Shown one piece after another: positions 9,816 to 18,965 of a stretch of DNA of 64,000 bases. Both the position numbers and the translations under genes were made by a program. The notes under the pieces were generated by a model. That model made no database searches. It worked only from the letters and a program-made list of their open reading frames with translations, and was not told the origin of the DNA. The DNA comes from GCA-2686265 sp036010965 (GTDB taxonomy: Bacteria > Planctomycetota > UBA1135 > GCA-002686595). Every line of letters begins with the position of its first letter. Position 1 is the first letter of the stretch. Location of the stretch: NCBI GenBank assembly GCA_036010965.1, contig DASCMO010000114.1, positions 23,491 to 87,490 of the forward strand, read 5' to 3'.

Positions 9816-11111
9816 TCAGGTGCGCAGGGCGCGCTCGAGGACTTCAGCGATGTGCAGCACCTCGACCTCGATGCCCGCTCGACGAGCGCCGGCTTCCCAC
9901 TGCATCTGACAGCCGGGATTGGCCGTGACGAGCGTGCGTGCTCCCGACTCCGAGAGTGCGCGCAGGCGCTCGTCGAGGATGGCGGCGCTCTCCCGAGGCC
10001 GCAGCATCGAGTAGATGCCGGCCGAGCCGCAGCAAGACTCGCTCTCAGCGAGCTCCACCCGTTCCAGCCCTTCGATGCGGTCGAGCAGCGAGCGCGGTTG
10101 TGCCCGCACGCCCTGTCCGTGACACAGGTGGCAAGGATCATCCCAGACCACGGGCCGGGGCAAGGTCGAGGGTCGGCCCCCCAGCAACGCGTCCAGCTCA
10201 GCGCTCGACCTCGCCGCCAGGTGTTCACTGAAATCGACCACGCGCGCGGCGAACGCGCGTGCGCGCTCGCGCCAGTCCGGGTCGTCTTCGAGCAACTCCG
10301 CGTACTCCCTCATGTGCGACCCGCAGCCGGCGCTGTTCACGATCACGGGCGCCGGGGCGCCTGCGTCGTCCGTTATCCTCTCATGGGCTTCGATCATCCG
10401 GCGGGCCAGGGCACGGGCGCCGTAGAGGTCGCCGTTGTGGGCGTGCAGGGAGCCGCAGCAGCCCGCGCCCGGCGGACTGTGGACCTCGAGGCCCGCGGCG
10501 GCCAGGACCCGAACCGTGGCGCGGTTGACGCGCCCAAAGAGCAGGGGCATGACGCACCCGTCGAGCACGGAGACCCGGCCGCGCCGTTCGCCCGCTGGCG
10601 GCGTGCAGTCGGGAAGCGGGGTCCGCTCGCGGGCGGGCGGGACGGCGGGCAGGGAGCGCAGCCCCTCGCCCCGACGCCCCATCAAGGAGGAGGCGAGGCG
10701 CAGCAAGCCCGTCGTCTGGGCGGTGCGCAAGAGGTGTGCAACCAGATTCAGGGCAGATCGCCTCGGCAGGAGGACGCGGAATCCCATCCAGCGTGCGAGC
10801 CGCGAGGACCACGAACGACGGCCCTGCTCCTCGAGCCCGGCGCGCGTGAACTCCATCATGCCTCCGAAGCGGACGCCGGAGGGGCAGACACTCTCGCAGT
10901 GGCGACACAAGAGGCAGGCGTTCATCTCCTCGGCGAATCCCTCGTCCGCCTCGAGCTCGCCCTCGGCGACCGCACGCATCAGGTGGATGCGGCCGCGCGG
11001 GCTCGCCGACTCGATCCCCGTGAGCTGGTAGGTCGGGCACGTGCGCAGGCACAGACCGCAGTGAATGCAGTCGAGGCTGCGTGCGTAGTCGACGAGGGTG
11101 GTGGGATCCAT
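9816..11111 (-). CDS. glcF: Glycolate oxidase iron-sulfur subunit GlcF
   Basis: 431 residues starting 'MDPTTLVDYARSLDCIHCG'. Two [4Fe-4S] ferredoxin motifs are present: CIHCGLCLRTCP and CLLCRHCESVCP. Two CCG domains follow ('AGCCGSLHAHNGD' and 'ESCCGSAGIYSM'), as in GlcF and heterodisulfide-reductase-type subunits. It passes electrons from the flavin subunits to the quinone pool during oxidation of glycolate (or D-lactate) to glyoxylate (or pyruvate). It is the last gene of the glcD-glcE-glcF set, with 11 nt after glcE. A much longer upstream frame exists but lies inside glcE. Confidence 0.92.
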   Translation of the reverse strand: MDPTTLVDYARSLDCIHCGLCLRTCPTYQLTGIESASPRGRIHLMRAVAEGELEADEGFAEEMNACLLCRHCESVCPSGVRFGGMMEFTRAGLEEQGRRSWSSRLARWMGFRVLLPRRSALNLVAHLLRTAQTTGLLRLASSLMGRRGEGLRSLPAVPPARERTPLPDCTPPAGERRGRVSVLDGCVMPLLFGRVNRATVRVLAAAGLEVHSPPGAGCCGSLHAHNGDLYGARALARRMIEAHERITDDAGAPAPVIVNSAGCGSHMREYAELLEDDPDWRERARAFAARVVDFSEHLAARSSAELDALLGGRPSTLPRPVVWDDPCHLCHGQGVRAQPRSLLDRIEGLERVELAESESCCGSAGIYSMLRPRESAAILDERLRALSESGARTLVTANPGCQMQWEAGARRAGIEVEVLHIAEVLERALRT

Positions 11112-11122
11112 GGCGCGCCCTC

Positions 11123-12349
11123 TCAGAAGATGCGGTTCGCCGCAAAGCGTCCGTCGGGGTCGAAGGTGGCGCGCAGGCGGCGCATGAGAGCCAGACCTGC
11201 GCGGGGCGCTTCGAGGGGGACGATCTCGCCCGGGAGGTCGGTGCCGCGCACGGCGACACGCGCTCCCTCGATCGATCGCAGCTCCCTCACGAGTGCGGGC
11301 AAACCCGCAAGGCCCGGGGGGAGGGGGAGGTCGATCGTGGCCACGCCCGGGTGCACCAGGCAGAGCGCATGTACACCAGCCGACGCGAGCAGAGAGCGAG
11401 TGCTGGCGAGCACGCTCGCGACCTTCGACGGTCGGCAGGCCAGGTGCAGGGTGTCGGTGACGATCGCGTCGGGTTCCAGCTCGCGCAGGAGCGCGGCGCG
11501 TTCGGCGCCGTCCTCGACCATGGCTCCCTTGAGCAGGCTCTCGATCTGCTCGCGCTCCCATGCGACGCGTGCCTTGCGGCCGCCGAGGGCGACCTCCACC
11601 GACCACGGACCGCCGTCGGCCTCCTGTCGGTCGGTCATGACCACCGCGATGGGGTCCATCGCGAGGGTGAGGACCGAGCGCGCCGCGGCCAGGCCGGATT
11701 CGGCGTCGTGGTAAGGGGCGCGTACGACGAGTTGCCGTTCGGGCAGAGGAAACAGGCGCAGGGACGCCTCCAGGATCACGCACAGGCTCCCGTGGGAGCC
11801 GCAGTAGAGCCGGTGCAGGTCGTAGCCGGTGACGTTCTTCACCAGGCGACCTCCGCTCGAGGTCACGCGACCGTCGGCTTCGGCCACGCGCGTGCCCAGG
11901 ACATGCCAGCGCGAGGGACCGTGACGGAGGCGATCGAAGCCGCTGGCTCCGGAGGCCAGGACGCCTCCCAGGGTCGTGCCCGCCGGCCGCGGCACGTCGG
12001 GCGTGAGGTGGTGACCACCCTCGGCGACCGCGCGCGCGATGGTCTCCATCGGCGTGCCCGCCAGGGCGGTCACCGTGCCGTCGCCCGGCTCGTAGGCCTT
12101 GATGGCGTTGAGCGCGCGCGTCGAGAGGGCCAGGTCGCAGGCTTCGGGCGGTCGGCACCAGCCCAGTCGACTGCCGGCGCCCACGGGCAGCACGCATAGG
12201 CCGTCGCGCGCCGCGAGTTCCAGGATGGCGCACAGCTCGGCTTCGCCGGTGGGGATCGCCAGGGGCAGGGGAGAGCGGCCGGTGCCGAGCGCAAGCTCGC
12301 CCACGGCGTCAGCGCCGAGCAGGCCCTCGATCCGCTCGCGCGTCCCCAT
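11123..12349 (-). CDS. glcE: Glycolate oxidase FAD-binding subunit GlcE
   Basis: 408 residues from the ATG whose A overlaps the glcD stop (TGATG). A GTG one codon upstream is also possible. It contains the PCMH-type FAD-binding fold: 'VLPVGAGSRLGW', 'GDGTVTALAGTPM', 'PAGTTLGGVLASGASG' and 'GGRLVKNVTGYDLHRLYCG'. These match GlcE, the shorter of the two glycolate oxidase flavoproteins. It works with GlcD and GlcF at the membrane. The coupling to glcD and the small gap to glcF indicate stoichiometric translation. Confidence 0.92.
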   Translation of the reverse strand: MGTRERIEGLLGADAVGELALGTGRSPLPLAIPTGEAELCAILELAARDGLCVLPVGAGSRLGWCRPPEACDLALSTRALNAIKAYEPGDGTVTALAGTPMETIARAVAEGGHHLTPDVPRPAGTTLGGVLASGASGFDRLRHGPSRWHVLGTRVAEADGRVTSSGGRLVKNVTGYDLHRLYCGSHGSLCVILEASLRLFPLPERQLVVRAPYHDAESGLAAARSVLTLAMDPIAVVMTDRQEADGGPWSVEVALGGRKARVAWEREQIESLLKGAMVEDGAERAALLRELEPDAIVTDTLHLACRPSKVASVLASTRSLLASAGVHALCLVHPGVATIDLPLPPGLAGLPALVRELRSIEGARVAVRGTDLPGEIVPLEAPRAGLALMRRLRATFDPDGRFAANRIF

Positions 12350-13785
12350 CACCCCGTCGCCTCCCCGGAGGGAATGAGGGGCCGCGTGCGCACTTCCATG
12401 CAGATGCGTACGGGGATCAGCTTGCCGGGATTCATGCGGCCCTGGCGGTCCCAGGCCGAGCGTACACGCAGCATCGTCTCCAGGCTGGACGGGTCGAAGA
12501 CGAGCTCCATCTCCTCGCGTTTCTCGAGGCCGATCCCGTGTTCACCGGAGAGGGAGCCGCCGGCGGCGACGCAGAGCTTCATGATCTCGCGGCCCGCATC
12601 GAGCACGCGTTCGACCTCATCGGCGTCGCGGCGATCGTAGGAGATGTTGGGGTGCAGGTTGCCGTCTCCGGCGTGGAATACATTGGAGATCCTGAGCCCG
12701 CGCGCCTGGGCGATCGCGGTGCTGGCCAGCACCAGCTCGCGCAGCTTCGTGCGCGGAACGACAACGTCGGCGACATAGAGGTCGGGCGCGATGCGTCCCA
12801 TCGCGCCGAAAGCGCCCTTGCGGCCGGCCCACAGGCGTGCGCGTTCCTTCGCATCTCGTGCACAGCGCTCTTCGAGTACCCCGTGTCGTTGCAAGATGGC
12901 GCGCATGTCGGAGACATTTTCATCTACCTCGGCCGCGCTGCCCTCGGATTCGAGCAGCAGCACCGCCTCTGCCTCTTCCGGGTATCCCGCCGCGTACACG
13001 CTCGCCTCGACGGCCTGAATGGTCATCTGGTCGAGGATCTCGATCGCCGACGGTTCCAGGCATGCCGCGATGATCTCCGTGACCGAGTCGCAGCACGCTT
13101 CGAGGCTCGGGAAGACCGCCAGCAGGGTCTCGGTGACCGCCGGCAGGGGGACGAGGCGAGCCGTGATCTCGGTCGCCAGGCCGAACATACCCTCGCTTCC
13201 GACGAACAGGCCCACCAGGTCGAGGCCCAGGGGGTCGACCTCCGGCTCTGAGAGGTCGAGCACATCGCCCTCGGGGGTGACGATCTTGAGCCCCAGCACG
13301 TGGCGCGTCGTCGCACCGTGCTTGAAGCAGTGGGGGCCGCCGGAGTTGTTGGCAACGTTGCCGCCGATCGTGCAGACCATCTGGCTCGAAGGGTCCGGGG
13401 CGTAGAAGAGGCCGTGGGATGCGCAGGCTCGGCTCAGATCGATATTGACGATGCCGGCCTCGACGCGTGCGAAGCGGTCGGCGACGTCAATCTCGAGCAC
13501 GCGCCGCATGCGTGCCGTCCCCATCACCACGCCTCCCTCGATCGGCGTGGCCCCGCCCGCGAGCCCGGTCCCGGCCCCGCGCGGAACGATGGGGACTCCG
13601 GCCTCGTGCAATAGCCGCATGCAGCTCACGGTCTGCTCGGTGTTCTCGGGGAGCAGGACGAACTCGGGCGTGTGCTTCTGGAAGGTCAGTCCGTCGCACT
13701 CGTAGGGCTTGCGGCGCACGTGCTCGGAGATCAGCCCCGCGTCGCCGACGATGCCGCGCAGCGCGATCTCCAGCGAGCTGCCCAT
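12349..13785 (-). CDS. glcD: Glycolate/D-lactate oxidase FAD subunit GlcD
   Basis: 478 residues, normal for GlcD. The FAD-binding domain has 'PRGAGTGLAGGATPIEGGVV' and 'IGGNVANNSGGPHC'. The C-terminal FAD-linked oxidase domain has 'NVFHAGDGNLHPNISY' and 'GGSLSGEHGIGLEKREEM', the substrate and metal-binding histidine region. It oxidises glycolate or another 2-hydroxyacid. The start codon overlaps the stop of the ABC permease gene upstream, placing glcDEF at the end of a longer transcription unit. Confidence 0.94.
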   Translation of the reverse strand: MGSSLEIALRGIVGDAGLISEHVRRKPYECDGLTFQKHTPEFVLLPENTEQTVSCMRLLHEAGVPIVPRGAGTGLAGGATPIEGGVVMGTARMRRVLEIDVADRFARVEAGIVNIDLSRACASHGLFYAPDPSSQMVCTIGGNVANNSGGPHCFKHGATTRHVLGLKIVTPEGDVLDLSEPEVDPLGLDLVGLFVGSEGMFGLATEITARLVPLPAVTETLLAVFPSLEACCDSVTEIIAACLEPSAIEILDQMTIQAVEASVYAAGYPEEAEAVLLLESEGSAAEVDENVSDMRAILQRHGVLEERCARDAKERARLWAGRKGAFGAMGRIAPDLYVADVVVPRTKLRELVLASTAIAQARGLRISNVFHAGDGNLHPNISYDRRDADEVERVLDAGREIMKLCVAAGGSLSGEHGIGLEKREEMELVFDPSSLETMLRVRSAWDRQGRMNPGKLIPVRICMEVRTRPLIPSGEATG

Positions 13786-15305
13786 CAGAAATCGACCAGG
13801 CGAATCTTCAGCCAGGCCAGTGCAAGCATCAGGGCGGCGAAGGCGATCGATGTACCGATGGAGAAGAACGCGTTGAACTCGAGCCGCGAATCCCAGCCGA
13901 ACTGTCGTCGGTACCAGCTCGCGGGATCCATGAACTGTTCGCTGCCCAGGGTTACCTGCTCAAGGAACTCGTTTCGCCACTCGTCGCGCTCCTCACCGCT
14001 CATGCTCGCCGCGGGGATGAGGAACTCCAGATGGTAGTAGCCGTCGCCGAAGGTCAGAAAGATCGTCTCGCGGTCCGTCCAGACCTCGTCGAGCTCCTCC
14101 TGCCAGCGCACCGAGTGAGCCAGAACGCCGCTGATGCGCAGGGCCTCGCGCTGAGCCGGCTGGTCTTCCTCGGTGCGCTCCGCGAGGGTCTCGAGGAACT
14201 CCTCCGCGGCGTAGCGAGCCTGGAGGGGGCGCATGCGGCGTCGAATGCTCAGCCCGCTCTCCACCATCGGGCGCTCCTCTGCCCAAAAGCGCACGCTTCC
14301 GCCGTCCTCTCCGCTCGCGGACCAGCGGACACCCTCGCCGGAGAAATCGTCCAAGGAAGCGGCATCGGGCTCGAAACCGGTCGGGTGATCCTTCACAAGG
14401 ACATCGAATTCGAGGTCCTCGAAGACCGGACCGAGGCCGCTGATCGAACGCCGCAACATCTCGGTGATGACGTCGGCATCGGTCGTCTTGGGCAGGACGT
14501 AGTGGAGGACCTGAACTGATGTGATGAGCACGCCGACGATGCCGTCAGGGTCGTCCTCGTCCACACTCTCGCCAGACTCTTCGCCGTCCTCTGAAGCTGC
14601 CATGCCCCGCATGCTGGTGATCATGTCCTGGTTCTTCGCCCACTCCATGGTGCCCCAGGTGCGGTGTACTGCGCCGGCGATCACGAACAGCATCAGGGAG
14701 AGCAGGATTGCCGCGACGCTACTGCGGGTCCAGGTCGCGACCATGATCGAGAAGGCGTGGACCAGGCTGTAGAGGTAGACGAGGGTCAATGCGCCCCAGA
14801 GGAAGCCCGGGTCGCTGTACCCCGAGGTCACCCAGAAGCCCAGGAACATGCCGGCCACGAGCACGACGGCCAGGATCGCGACGAACAAGATCCCGGTGAA
14901 GTAGCGCGCCAGGAGCAGGGTCGAGCGCGAGACGGGTCTTGAGAACAGGGTGTCGGCCGCACCCTTCTCCATCATGCGCGGGACGAAGAAAGCCGTGGCG
15001 GCGATGCAGAAGATGATGCCCACGGTCCCGCCGAAGAAGGTGATGAAGACCGCCTGGACGCCCTGGATGAAGAACTCGCCCACCTGGGCGATCTCCATCG
15101 GAGGGCCGCCGAAGGACTGCAAGAGGGTCTGGTAGTCGATCTCCCAGACGCCGAACAGGATCGTGATCCGTTCCTCACCGAAGCCGAAGAGGAAGGAGAA
15201 GCTGATGGGGATGATGAGGAGGATCACCATCAGCCGGAACACCATGTTGTCCAGAACCTGCTGGCGTGCGTCCTCCAGGAGCGCTCTCAGGATGGCGAAG
15301 TTCAC
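13785..15305 (-). CDS. ABC-2 type transporter permease
   Basis: 506 residues. The N-terminal half contains hydrophobic segments: 'MVILLIIPISFSFLFGFG', 'VFITFFGGTVGIIFCIAATA', 'GILFVAILAVVLVAGMFLGF' and 'SVAAILLSLMLFVIAGAVHR'. A soluble region of about 240 residues follows, and a final transmembrane helix ends the protein. This is the ABC-2 permease layout with a large extracytoplasmic insert. 'DTLFSRPVSRSTLLLARY' is typical of ABC-2 exporters of the Nos/Nat type. It pairs with the ATPase gene, which overlaps its start by 4 nt. The substrate is unknown. Confidence 0.85.
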   Translation of the reverse strand: MNFAILRALLEDARQQVLDNMVFRLMVILLIIPISFSFLFGFGEERITILFGVWEIDYQTLLQSFGGPPMEIAQVGEFFIQGVQAVFITFFGGTVGIIFCIAATAFFVPRMMEKGAADTLFSRPVSRSTLLLARYFTGILFVAILAVVLVAGMFLGFWVTSGYSDPGFLWGALTLVYLYSLVHAFSIMVATWTRSSVAAILLSLMLFVIAGAVHRTWGTMEWAKNQDMITSMRGMAASEDGEESGESVDEDDPDGIVGVLITSVQVLHYVLPKTTDADVITEMLRRSISGLGPVFEDLEFDVLVKDHPTGFEPDAASLDDFSGEGVRWSASGEDGGSVRFWAEERPMVESGLSIRRRMRPLQARYAAEEFLETLAERTEEDQPAQREALRISGVLAHSVRWQEELDEVWTDRETIFLTFGDGYYHLEFLIPAASMSGEERDEWRNEFLEQVTLGSEQFMDPASWYRRQFGWDSRLEFNAFFSIGTSIAFAALMLALAWLKIRLVDF

Positions 15306-16243
15306 GACTGCTTTCCCTTCACCAGTTCGATGAACGACTGCTCGAGGCTGAGCTTGCGTGGGGTGATGGCGGTGATGGTCAGACCCTTCGCCCGCAGGCG
15401 GTCGATGGTGGCGTCCACCTGCTCATCTCCCCTGAGGGCCAGCTCGAAGGAGCGCTCGCCGGTGTGTAGGAGTTCACCGAGCCCCTCGATCACGCGCTCG
15501 AGATCATCGGGGAGTTTCCTGAGCTCGAAGCGCACGCTGCCCGTATTCGGCGTCAGCTCTGCAATGGTTCCCTCGCGCAGGATGCGGCCCTTGTCCATGA
15601 TGACCACGCGATCGCAGATCATCTCGACCTCCATCAACAGGTGCGAGTTGAGGAACACGGTCACCCCGCTGTCCTTGAGGTCCTGGACTATCTCGCGGAT
15701 GGTCATGCGCCCGACCGGGTCAACGCCGTCGGTGGGCTCGTCGAGGAACACCAGCTCCGGATCATGGACCAAGGCCTGGGCGAGGCCTAGGCGCTGCTGC
15801 ATGCCCTTGGAGTACTCCTTCACCTTGCGCTGGGAGTCCTTCAGCATGCCCACGCGCTCCAGCAGCGCCGGAGCCCGCCGCTCGACCTCCTTCTTGTCAC
15901 GCCCGGCGAGCATCCCGAACAGCACCATGACCTGCCAGCCGGTCAGGTAGTTGGGAAGCCGATGGGCCTCTGGCAGGTAGCCGACGCGCCGCCGCGATTC
16001 GGTCGAGCCCGCCGGGAGTCCGAACATCTCGGCAGTCCCGCCATGCCCTCGCACGAGCCCCAGGAGGATCTTGATCAAGGTCGTCTTGCCGGCGCCGTTG
16101 GGACCGAGGAGGCCGAAGACTGTGCCGCGGCCGACCTCGAGGTCGACCTTGTCGATGGCTCGGAATCGCCGCCGCCAGAAGGGCCCGCCGCGGAACTCCT
16201 TGCTGAGGTTCTGGGTCCGGAGGATCGACTCTGTGCGGGTCAT
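15302..16243 (-). CDS. ABC transporter ATP-binding protein
   Basis: 313 residues. Walker A is 'GLLGPNGAGKTTLIK'. The signature region is 'YSKGMQQRLGLAQAL' and Walker B is 'ELVFLDEPTDGVDP'. A C-terminal extension of about 80 residues is the regulatory tail seen in ABC-2 exporter ATPases. It powers the permease encoded immediately downstream. The gene sits between a ROK kinase and the permease in a compact minus-strand operon. Confidence 0.93.
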   Translation of the reverse strand: MTRTESILRTQNLSKEFRGGPFWRRRFRAIDKVDLEVGRGTVFGLLGPNGAGKTTLIKILLGLVRGHGGTAEMFGLPAGSTESRRRVGYLPEAHRLPNYLTGWQVMVLFGMLAGRDKKEVERRAPALLERVGMLKDSQRKVKEYSKGMQQRLGLAQALVHDPELVFLDEPTDGVDPVGRMTIREIVQDLKDSGVTVFLNSHLLMEVEMICDRVVIMDKGRILREGTIAELTPNTGSVRFELRKLPDDLERVIEGLGELLHTGERSFELALRGDEQVDATIDRLRAKGLTITAITPRKLSLEQSFIELVKGKQS

Positions 16244-16292
16244 GCGCAGGTCAGGATAACGGTGTCAACCCGCAAGGCTCGCAGGTCTTCGC

Positions 16293-17177
16293 TCAGGAGG
16301 TCAGCCGGGCGGCCCCGATCCACCCGGCGTCCGGCCCGAGCTCGGCAGACAGGATGCGTAGGTTCGTCCGGCCAGGGCCGGTGCAGCGCTCCCGGATTCC
16401 CGCCTCGACACCCTCGCGCAGGACATCGAGGGCGCGCCCGAATCCTCCGCCGATCAGGAAGCAGCGCAGGTCGAGCAGGGTCACGACGGTACCCAGGCCG
16501 CGCCCCAGATCGCGGCCGACAGCGATCATGAGGTCTCGCTCCGCCCCGGGCGCGGTGCGCGCCGCCGCGGTCAGTTCCTTCAGGTCCTCGGTCAAGCCGG
16601 CCTCCCGCGCCCGTCGTCGGGCGGCCGTGGCGGAGGCCAGCACTTCCAGGCACCCGCGCTGTCCGCAGCCGCAGAGGGGGCCGGCGGGGTCGACTACCGT
16701 GTGCCCGACCTCTCCGCCACCGCCTTCGCCCAGGAACAGCTGTCCGTCGAGGATCAGTCCGCCACCGACACCCGTTCCCAGGGTGATCATAAGGACGTGG
16801 GATTCGCCGCGCGCGCCCCCCAGCCAGTGCTCGCCGATGGCGGCCACGTTGGCGTCGTTTTCAACGTGGACGGCTTTCGCCTCGATTCCCAGGCGGCGCG
16901 CGAGCTCGTCGCGCAGAGGGTAGCCGTCGAGTGGGCGCAGGTTGGGGGAGGAGAGGACCAATCCTTGCTCGCGGTCGAGCAGACCGGGCACCCCCAAGCC
17001 CAGAGTGCCCTCCGTGCCCATGTCGCGAGCCAGAGAGACGATGCGCTCGACCACCGCTTCGGGACCCTCGTCGAGCCCGGCCGGGACTTCACCCCGCGTG
17101 AGAATCTCGCCGTCGTCGTTCACCGCACCGCCCTTGATGGCGGTGCCGCCGACGTCGATCCCTACGAGTGAGCTCAC
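16293..17177 (-). CDS. ROK-family sugar kinase (glucokinase-like)
   Basis: 294 residues. The ATP-binding phosphate-1 motif is 'GIDVGGTAIKGGAV'. Further motifs are 'GLGVPGLLDREQGLV', 'ENDANVAAIGE', 'TLGTGVGGGLI' and the ROK zinc motif 'CGCGQRGCLE'. It probably phosphorylates glucose or a related hexose in the cytoplasm. Its start overlaps the stop of the upstream glycogen-synthase-like gene by 4 nt, which suggests a joint role in glucan or sugar handling. Confidence 0.92.
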   Translation of the reverse strand: MSSLVGIDVGGTAIKGGAVNDDGEILTRGEVPAGLDEGPEAVVERIVSLARDMGTEGTLGLGVPGLLDREQGLVLSSPNLRPLDGYPLRDELARRLGIEAKAVHVENDANVAAIGEHWLGGARGESHVLMITLGTGVGGGLILDGQLFLGEGGGGEVGHTVVDPAGPLCGCGQRGCLEVLASATAARRRAREAGLTEDLKELTAAARTAPGAERDLMIAVGRDLGRGLGTVVTLLDLRCFLIGGGFGRALDVLREGVEAGIRERCTGPGRTNLRILSAELGPDAGWIGAARLTS

Positions 17178-18688
17178 TCCTCCTCGAGCTGTGCTTTCAC
17201 GCGCCGCGTGACGCGGCGGTAGGCCTTGAGGTAGTTGGTGGCCGTCGCCTGCCAGGAGAAGTCGAGCTGCAGGCAGCGTCGCACGGTCTCTTTCCAGGTC
17301 GCGGCCGACTTGTAGGCTATGCGTGCGTCGTCGAGGGCTTCGAGCAGGCCCGCGCCGCTGTAGTTGCGGAAGAAGAAGCCCGTGCCTGCCGCGGGGTCAT
17401 CTGCGAGGTCGGTCACCGTGTCGTCGAGGCCGCTGTGCTCGTAGACAATCGGCACGGCCCCGTAGCGCATGCCGATGGCGCACAGGGCGTTTGAGGGCTG
17501 GTAGTGGGAGGGGAGGGCGAGCATGTCGATGCCCGCCAGGAGCTGGTGGGCCACCTGGACGTGGTAGCCGTCGATCAGCCGGCAGCGCCCCATGAACGTG
17601 CTCTCGATCGTGCGGATGCGGTCGAGGATCTCGGCCTGCCCCGAGCCCATCATGACCACTTCGAAGTTGCGCTCGAGTACATCGGTCATGATCTCAGCCA
17701 GCAGATCGCAGCCGCTGTCGGCGTCGAAGCGCCCGATGACGCCCACGATGGGCGTACGCGGCCCGCGATCGAGCTTCAGCAGGTCCTGGAGAGCCGCCTT
17801 GCACCTGCGCTTGCCCGGGAAGTCCTTGCTGGGGGAATCACTGCCGGGGGAAGCACCGCCGGCCGAGAAGGTCTGCGCCAGGAGTTCGTCGCTGCCGGGG
17901 TCCCAGGTCGAGTAGTCGATCCCGTTGGTCACACCGACCAGCTCCTTCTTTCGTCGCTGGAAGGTCTCCTCCAGTCCGTAGCCGCGGTCGGTGTGCTGGA
18001 TGCGCTGAGCCTGGGCCGGAGAGTGCGTGCCAATGACCGTCGCGAACTCGGCGCCGGCCTTGAGGTAGTTGACTCGCCCGTCGAGCGCCACGCCGCGGAT
18101 GTGTTGGAAGGTCTCCATCGGCAAGCCGATGCGCGGGAGGATCTCGCGTTCGAAGCTGCCCTGCATCGCCAGGTTGTGGATGGCGAAGTAGACACCAGCG
18201 CGCGATGCGGGGTGGTCGGGCTTCGCGTGCAGGTACTCGAGCTCGCGGTAGACCGGGACCAGGCCGGTCGTCCAGTCCAGGCAGTGCAGGATGTCCGCCG
18301 AGAAGGGGAGCTCCTCGAGGGCGGCGAGCACCCCGCGGGCGAAGACCGAGAAGCGCAGCCAGTTGTCGGCATAGGGCCCATTCTCATCGCCGTAGGGGTG
18401 GCGGTTCCGGAATAGCTTCTCGTGGTCGAACAGGATGATCGGCAGGTCGCCGAGGAGACCCTGATGCAGGTTGAGGGTGACCGGTCCATGCTCGCCCTGG
18501 ACCGTGACGCTTCCGCAAGGGTCGAGACCCTCCATGGGGAAGGTGTTCACGTCGCGCGTGAAGGGCATGAACACCCGCACGTCGTGGCCCGCCTCGCGTA
18601 GGGTGCGCGGCAAAGCCTCGGAGATCTCCGCCAGATTGGTCCGGCGGACGAGGGACTGGAGTTCGGGTGTGACGAAGGCGATTTTCAC
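17174..18688 (-). CDS. GT5 glycogen/starch synthase homologue with altered active-site residues
   Basis: 504 residues, similar to GlgA in length and fold. Recognisable GlgA blocks are 'MKIAFVTPELQSLV', 'FAIHNLAMQGSFE', 'GVTNGIDYSTWDP' and 'GMRYGAVPIVYEHSGLDDTV'. Key positions differ. The ADP-glucose-binding KTGGL near residue 15 reads RRTNL. The phosphate-binding R...QKG block reads RFDADSG, so Arg is kept and Lys is lost. The catalytic Glu of the 'FEPCGL' motif is Gln in 'YQPSNAL'. The His of 'HNLA' is kept. It may be a non-catalytic or re-specialised paralogue. It heads a seven-gene operon with a ROK kinase directly after it. Confidence 0.83.
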   Translation of the reverse strand: MKIAFVTPELQSLVRRTNLAEISEALPRTLREAGHDVRVFMPFTRDVNTFPMEGLDPCGSVTVQGEHGPVTLNLHQGLLGDLPIILFDHEKLFRNRHPYGDENGPYADNWLRFSVFARGVLAALEELPFSADILHCLDWTTGLVPVYRELEYLHAKPDHPASRAGVYFAIHNLAMQGSFEREILPRIGLPMETFQHIRGVALDGRVNYLKAGAEFATVIGTHSPAQAQRIQHTDRGYGLEETFQRRKKELVGVTNGIDYSTWDPGSDELLAQTFSAGGASPGSDSPSKDFPGKRRCKAALQDLLKLDRGPRTPIVGVIGRFDADSGCDLLAEIMTDVLERNFEVVMMGSGQAEILDRIRTIESTFMGRCRLIDGYHVQVAHQLLAGIDMLALPSHYQPSNALCAIGMRYGAVPIVYEHSGLDDTVTDLADDPAAGTGFFFRNYSGAGLLEALDDARIAYKSAATWKETVRRCLQLDFSWQATATNYLKAYRRVTRRVKAQLEEE

Positions 18689-18965
18689 GGTCAGCGGGAG
18701 CGCTCCTGAGCGTCGGAGAGCGGCTCGGAAGCCTGCCTGTCAGTGGGCCGGAACCTGGATCTGGCGTCGACCGACGGTTGTTGAAGCTCTGCAGCGACTC
18801 CGCAGTCAAGCGCCGGAGTACGGAGGATTGAATAGAGGAACCCTAGGGGACAAGGTCATCTCCGTCGTAAATGACGACAGAAATTAGGGTTAGGGGTTTG
18901 TGGAGGATTGCCTCCGCCCTCCTTTTTCTCACCCTGATCCGGGTGCGCGGGTACTTCGCGCGGCC

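Noticed and set aside
18884..18896. Telomere-like TTAGGGTTAGGGG
   Set aside because: Only two units, inside a 277-nt bacterial intergenic region next to short weak hairpins. Most likely chance.
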